From an uncultured Clostridia bacterium (GTDB lineage Bacteria; Bacillota; Clostridia; Christensenellales; DTU072), in contig CAMOOO010000001.1 in assembly GCA_946621465.1 (NCBI GenBank), positions 758,386 through 822,385 on the forward strand: a DNA stretch of 64,000 bases. The letters run 5' to 3'. The notes below the pieces were generated by a model, which saw nothing but the letters and a program-made list of their open reading frames with translations, was not told the DNA's origin and made no database searches. This document shows positions 60,411 to 64,000 of this stretch, piece by piece; positions within the stretch are counted from its first letter, which is position 1; each line of letters starts with the position of its first letter. The position numbers and the translations under genes are program-made.

Positions 60411-61397
60411 TTATGCGAGCGTAGCCGCCATGACGGCTTTTATCGTGTGCATTCTGTTTTCCGCCTCGTCAAAGACGATGGACGCCTCGCTCTCGAAAAC
60501 CTCGTCGGTAACTTCCATCGCCGTCAAGCCGAACTTTTCATAAATCTGTTTTCCGATCTCCGTTTTCAGATCGTGGAACGCAGGCAAACAGTGCATAAAT
60601 TTGCACCGGGGTCCGGTATTGTCCATGACCCGTTTATTGACCTGATAGGGTAGTAGATCGTTTATCCTCTCCGCCCAGACCTCGTCCGGTTCTCCCATAG
60701 ACACCCATACGTCGGTATAAACGACGTCGGCGTTTTTCGTGGCGACGTCAACGTCGGAAATGAATTCTATGGTAGCCCCCGTTTCTTTGGCTATGGAAAG
60801 GCAGGTTTCTTGCAATTTTTTATCGGGGAAATATTTTTCCGGCGCGCAGGCAACGAAGTGCATTCCCATTTTTGCCGCGCCCACCATAAGGGAATTGCCC
60901 ATATTATACCTGGCGTCCCCCATATAAACCAGTTTAATGCCTTTTAGGTGTCCGAAGTGTTCTTTTATGGTCATGAAATCGGCAAGTATCTGCGTCGGAT
61001 GAAATTCGTTCGTCAGTCCGTTCCAGACGGGAACGCCGGCATAAGAAGCGATCTCCTCGACGATCTCCTGTCCGTAACCGCGATACTCTATTCCGTCGAA
61101 CATCCTGCCAAGCACCCTCGCCGTATCGGCGATACTCTCCTTTTTCCCGAGTTGAGAACTCTTCGGGTCAAGATACACCGCGCTCATCCCGAGGTCATTT
61201 GCCGCCACCTCGAAACTGCACCTTGTCCGAGTGCTTGTCTTTTCAAAAATAAGGGCGACGTTTTTTCCACGGCACACGTCGTGCTTTATCCCCTTTTTCT
61301 TCTTCTCTTTTAGTTCTTCGGCAAGAGAAATAAGCCCCTCGATTTCTTCGGGACTGAAGTCCAACAGTTTAAGAAAGTTTTTACCTTTTAAATTCAT
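60411..61397 (-). CDS. argF: Ornithine carbamoyltransferase
   Basis: A 328-residue enzyme making citrulline from ornithine and carbamoyl phosphate. The carbamoyl-phosphate loop [13 protein letters not shown], the ornithine motif and [10 protein letters not shown] are present. The ATG at 61397 is used because GAGGTG lies 7 bases before it and the protein then begins [14 protein letters not shown] as in the family; a longer frame to 61424 would overlap argD. Direct supply of substrate by the following carAB genes is likely. Confidence 0.96.
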   Translation of the reverse strand: MNLKGKNFLKLLDFSPEEIEGLISLAEELKEKKKKGIKHDVCRGKNVALIFEKTSTRTRCSFEVAANDLGMSAVYLDPKSSQLGKKESIADTARVLGRMFDGIEYRGYGQEIVEEIASYAGVPVWNGLTNEFHPTQILADFMTIKEHFGHLKGIKLVYMGDARYNMGNSLMVGAAKMGMHFVACAPEKYFPDKKLQETCLSIAKETGATIEFISDVDVATKNADVVYTDVWVSMGEPDEVWAERINDLLPYQVNKRVMDNTGPRCKFMHCLPAFHDLKTEIGKQIYEKFGLTAMEVTDEVFESEASIVFDEAENRMHTIKAVMAATLA

Positions 61398-61398
61398 T

Positions 61399-62574
61399 TT
61401 ACACCTCGCTGACTTTACACTCATCCAAAATTATCGTCATTGCTTTTTCCAGGTCGCAGAAAGGAATGTTGAGCGCAGGTAGCAACCTTACTTTATCCTT
61501 TGCCGTCAAACAAACCACCCCTCGTTTTAAACAACCCATAACCACTTCTTTCGCGCCCTTAACCGGTTTAAAACCGATCATCAGTCCCTTTCCGGTGACG
61601 TCCGTAATCCCGTCGGCTCCTTGTAGCGACTTAAAAACGTACTCGCTCTTTTTTGCCACTTCATTTAAAAAGTCCTCCGTCAAACGGTCGATAACGGTAA
61701 TAGCTCCGGCGCAAGAAACAGGATTGCCGCCGAAGGTGGAGCCGTGGTCGCCCGGTTGAAGAACGTCCTTTGTTTTTTCTCCGAGAATACAAGCGCCGAT
61801 GGGAAGTCCCCCTCCCAGTCCTTTTGCCGTACTGACTATATCCGGCTGCACCCCGTAGTGCATATAGGCGTAGACCTTTCCCGTTCTGCCGTTCCCCGTC
61901 TGCACCTCGTCCGCAATAAAGAGGATATCCTCTTTTCGACAAAGGTCGTAGACCCCTTTTACAAAGTCCTCTTCCAGCGGAATAACGCCCCCTTCTCCCT
62001 GCACGCACTCGACCATGACGGCGGCGACTTTGTTTCCTTCCACCGCACTTTTAACGGAAGAAAGATTGTTTGCTTCCGCATAGACAAAACCCTCCGTCAG
62101 CGGCAGAAACTTGGTATGGAAAACGTCCTGCCCGGTTGCCGCGAGCGTGGTTATCGTGCGCCCGTGAAAGCTGTTTTTCAGCGTGACGATGGTTTGATAC
62201 TCTTTGCCCTTTTTATCCTGCGCGTACTTACGCGCAACCTTTATCGCGCACTCGTTTGCTTCCGCGCCGGAGTTGCCGAAAAAGACCTTTTTCATGCCGG
62301 TAGCGGCGCATAGTTTTTCCGCAAGGATTGCGCAAGGAGCGGTGTAGTAGAGGTTGGAGACGTGTTGTAATTTATTTATCTGTCCGATAACCGCCTCTTT
62401 CCAATCGGGGTCGGAGATACCGAAGGCAGTCACACCGATGCCCGAACCCATGTCGATATATTCCTTTCCTTCGTCGTCATAGAGGTACGAACCCACTCCG
62501 GAAGCGAACTCTACCGGAAACCGTGCGTACGTTCCTGCGACGAAAGTCTGATCTTTATTTTTTACGGAACTCAT
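61399..62574 (-). CDS. argD: Acetylornithine aminotransferase
   Basis: A 391-residue PLP enzyme of the class III aminotransferases, converting N-acetylglutamate semialdehyde to N-acetylornithine. [15 protein letters not shown] and the lysine motif [14 protein letters not shown] are complete, and [13 protein letters not shown] binds the cofactor phosphate. Its ATG shares one base with the argB stop, so translation is coupled. Confidence 0.96.
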   Translation of the reverse strand: MSSVKNKDQTFVAGTYARFPVEFASGVGSYLYDDEGKEYIDMGSGIGVTAFGISDPDWKEAVIGQINKLQHVSNLYYTAPCAILAEKLCAATGMKKVFFGNSGAEANECAIKVARKYAQDKKGKEYQTIVTLKNSFHGRTITTLAATGQDVFHTKFLPLTEGFVYAEANNLSSVKSAVEGNKVAAVMVECVQGEGGVIPLEEDFVKGVYDLCRKEDILFIADEVQTGNGRTGKVYAYMHYGVQPDIVSTAKGLGGGLPIGACILGEKTKDVLQPGDHGSTFGGNPVSCAGAITVIDRLTEDFLNEVAKKSEYVFKSLQGADGITDVTGKGLMIGFKPVKGAKEVVMGCLKRGVVCLTAKDKVRLLPALNIPFCDLEKAMTIILDECKVSEV

Positions 62575-63437
62575 TATTTATCTCCTACCACCATAGTCCC
62601 GGCGCCTTCGTCGGTCAGTAGCTCCATAAGAATGGAGTGCGGCACCCTGCCGTCCATAATAATAACTTTCTTTACCCCTTTTTGTATCGCTTCGATGCAG
62701 CAATCCACTTTAGGTATCATACCGCCGGAAATAACGCCGTCGTCGTAAAGGGTCTTTGCTTCGGATAAGGTGATCTCGGGGATAAGGGTATTTACGTCCT
62801 CTTTATCTCTCAGTATCCCGGCAATATCCGTCATCATAATAAGACGTTTTGCGTTGAGCGCTCCGGCTATCTGCGCCGCGGCAGTGTCGCCGTTGATGTT
62901 ATAGATATTCCCCTCGTCGTCACACCCTATGGTGGAGATAACGGGGATATAGCCTTTTTCCAACAGGTCACGAACGGGTTGGATGTTTATTTTGGTGATC
63001 TCGCCGACGTACCCTAAGTCGATATTTTTGACCTTCGCCTCGATTAGTTTTCCGTCCGTTCCGGAAATGCCCATTGCCTTTCCCCCCTTTTTTCCGAGGA
63101 GATTGACAAGGGACTTGTTGACCTTGCCGGCAAGGACCATTTGGGCAATCTCCACCGTTTCTTTATCGGTGACGCGCAGTCCGTTAATAAACTCCGTTTT
63201 CTTTCCCAGCTTGGACATCATCTCTGATATCTCCGGACCGCCGCCGTGGACAAGCACCACTTTGACTCCGATAAGCCAAAGTAAAACGATGTCTTCCATG
63301 ACTTGCTCTTTTAATTCTTCATTGGTCATGGCGTTACCGCCGTATTTAATGACGACGATCTTGCCGTTATATCTCTTTATATAAGGTAACGCCTGGGTAA
63401 GGACCTCTGCGCGCTGTCCGTTGGATAATGTTATCAT
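62574..63437 (-). CDS. argB: Acetylglutamate kinase
   Basis: A 287-residue amino-acid kinase phosphorylating N-acetylglutamate. VIKYGGNAM and LVHGGGPEISEM form the nucleotide and substrate sites; the C-terminal GTGV-like GAGTMVVGD closes the fold. The ATG at 63437 has AAGGAG 7 bases upstream, so it is preferred to the longer frame to 63461, which overlaps argJ. An N-terminal helix typical of arginine-sensitive hexameric enzymes is present, so feedback inhibition by arginine is possible. Confidence 0.95.
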   Translation of the reverse strand: MITLSNGQRAEVLTQALPYIKRYNGKIVVIKYGGNAMTNEELKEQVMEDIVLLWLIGVKVVLVHGGGPEISEMMSKLGKKTEFINGLRVTDKETVEIAQMVLAGKVNKSLVNLLGKKGGKAMGISGTDGKLIEAKVKNIDLGYVGEITKINIQPVRDLLEKGYIPVISTIGCDDEGNIYNINGDTAAAQIAGALNAKRLIMMTDIAGILRDKEDVNTLIPEITLSEAKTLYDDGVISGGMIPKVDCCIEAIQKGVKKVIIMDGRVPHSILMELLTDEGAGTMVVGDK

Positions 63438-63457
63438 TTCTTTCTCCTTTTTGCAAA

Positions 63458-64000
63458 TCAAGTGCGGTAGTCGCCGTTGATACGGACGTAATCGTAGGTC
63501 AGGTCACACCCCCACGCCGTCGCGCTTTTTTCTCCTTCGTTTAGCTGAACGAGGATATCTATTTCTTTTTCCAACAAAATCTCTTTTGCTTTTTCTTCGG
63601 AAAAGTCCACGCCGCTGCCGTTTTTACAGACTACAATCGTTCCTTTGGAGGAGGCGAACGCGACGTCTATTTTATCGACGTCCACTTCCGCGCCCGAATA
63701 ACCGATAGCGCACAGCACCCTACCCCAGTTGGCGTCTGCGCCGAACATAGCCGCTTTCAGCAGGCTGGAACAGATAACCGATTTTGCCACCGTCTTTGCC
63801 ACTTGCTCGGTCTTTGCTCCGGTGACCTTACATTCGAGGAGTTTACTCGCCCCCTCGCCGTCTCCGGCAATCATCCGGCAAAGGGCAACGGTAACGGTGC
63901 TAAGTGCTTTCATAAAGGTAGCAAAGTCTTCATCCTCTTTCGTTATCACTTTATTCCCCGCCATTCCGTTGGCCAGGACCGCAACCATATCGTTCGTCGA
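63458..64000 (-). CDS. argJ: Glutamate N-acetyltransferase (ArgJ), C-terminal part
   Basis: The last 180 codons of ArgJ, open at the window end. It starts inside STNDMVAVLANG, the conserved segment of the beta chain, and contains GDGEGASKLLE and the C-terminal DLTYDYVRINGDYRT. ArgJ is made as a precursor cleaved before a Thr; that site lies outside the window. It recycles the acetyl group from N-acetylornithine to glutamate. The downstream order argB-argD-argF-carA-carB indicates one arginine operon. Confidence 0.95.
   Translation of the reverse strand, partial: STNDMVAVLANGMAGNKVITKEDEDFATFMKALSTVTVALCRMIAGDGEGASKLLECKVTGAKTEQVAKTVAKSVICSSLLKAAMFGADANWGRVLCAIGYSGAEVDVDKIDVAFASSKGTIVVCKNGSGVDFSEEKAKEILLEKEIDILVQLNEGEKSATAWGCDLTYDYVRINGDYRT

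Overview
This window looks like a chromosome segment of an uncultured Bacillota, probably an anaerobic gut Clostridia relative. The evidence is the company of genes: a B12-binding radical SAM protein, its DUF2344 partner and RNase G in one run; very large surface proteins with Listeria-Bacteroides (InlB B) repeats; a BspA-like leucine-rich lipoprotein; GH2 and GH3 glycosidases; an arg/car operon. Strong AGGAGG ribosome sites and TTGACA-17-TATAAT promoters fit this. Almost all host genes are on the minus strand. No taxonomic marker was tested, so this is inference.

Layout. (1) 1-13957: one minus-strand operon of a 2442-residue MBG-like surface protein, an LRR lipoprotein and two tandem GH2 glycosidases (the second runs off the window). 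(2) 14025-20040: housekeeping genes (RluA-type pseudouridine synthase, SH3-like membrane protein, short RNase G, DUF2344 protein, radical SAM protein, ROK kinase). (3) 20245-41648: a 21.4 kb integrated element in a tRNA-Thr(GGT) gene. (4) 41649-42080: scars of older events at the same tRNA. (5) 42167-50491: a 2774-residue InlB-repeat surface protein. (6) 50705-53482: a xylose isomerase fragment, a GH3 enzyme and a TetR-regulator fragment, i.e. a decaying xylan/xylose locus. (7) 53518-55237: an E2-acyltransferase-like protein and an MmcQ/YjbR protein. (8) 55317-64000: argJ-argB-argD-argF-carA-carB, in which carB is fused in frame to a complete dapF module.

The element is the main discovery. 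Its two ends split a tRNA-Thr gene exactly in the anticodon loop. Joining the inner flanks rebuilds a near-perfect inverted-repeat attP site centred on the anticodon triplet GGT. A complete replacement tRNA-Thr gene lies just inside the left end, directly downstream of the host tRNA promoter. Repeats TTGGCTACA at both ends look like integrase arm sites. The element carries Fic, a tyrosine integrase, an excisionase-like protein, a TnpV-like protein, iteron-like repeats and two defence operons. Operon A (promoter at 39243-39271) encodes an AAA/ABC ATPase, a two-domain class III nucleotide cyclase, a protein resembling a ubiquitin-conjugating (E2) fold, a PycTM-like membrane effector and two more membrane proteins: a Pycsar-type system with extra parts. 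Operon B (promoter at 33447-33475) encodes hsdR-hsdM-hsdS followed without gaps by HEPN-like, TIR and HNH-like zinc proteins. A separate AAA ATPase with a nuclease-like C-terminus sits at the right end.

Family calls rest on motifs read by eye. The cyclase, PycTM, TIR, Hsd, integrase, Fic, CarB and DapF calls are well supported; the E2-like, HEPN and HNH calls are weaker.
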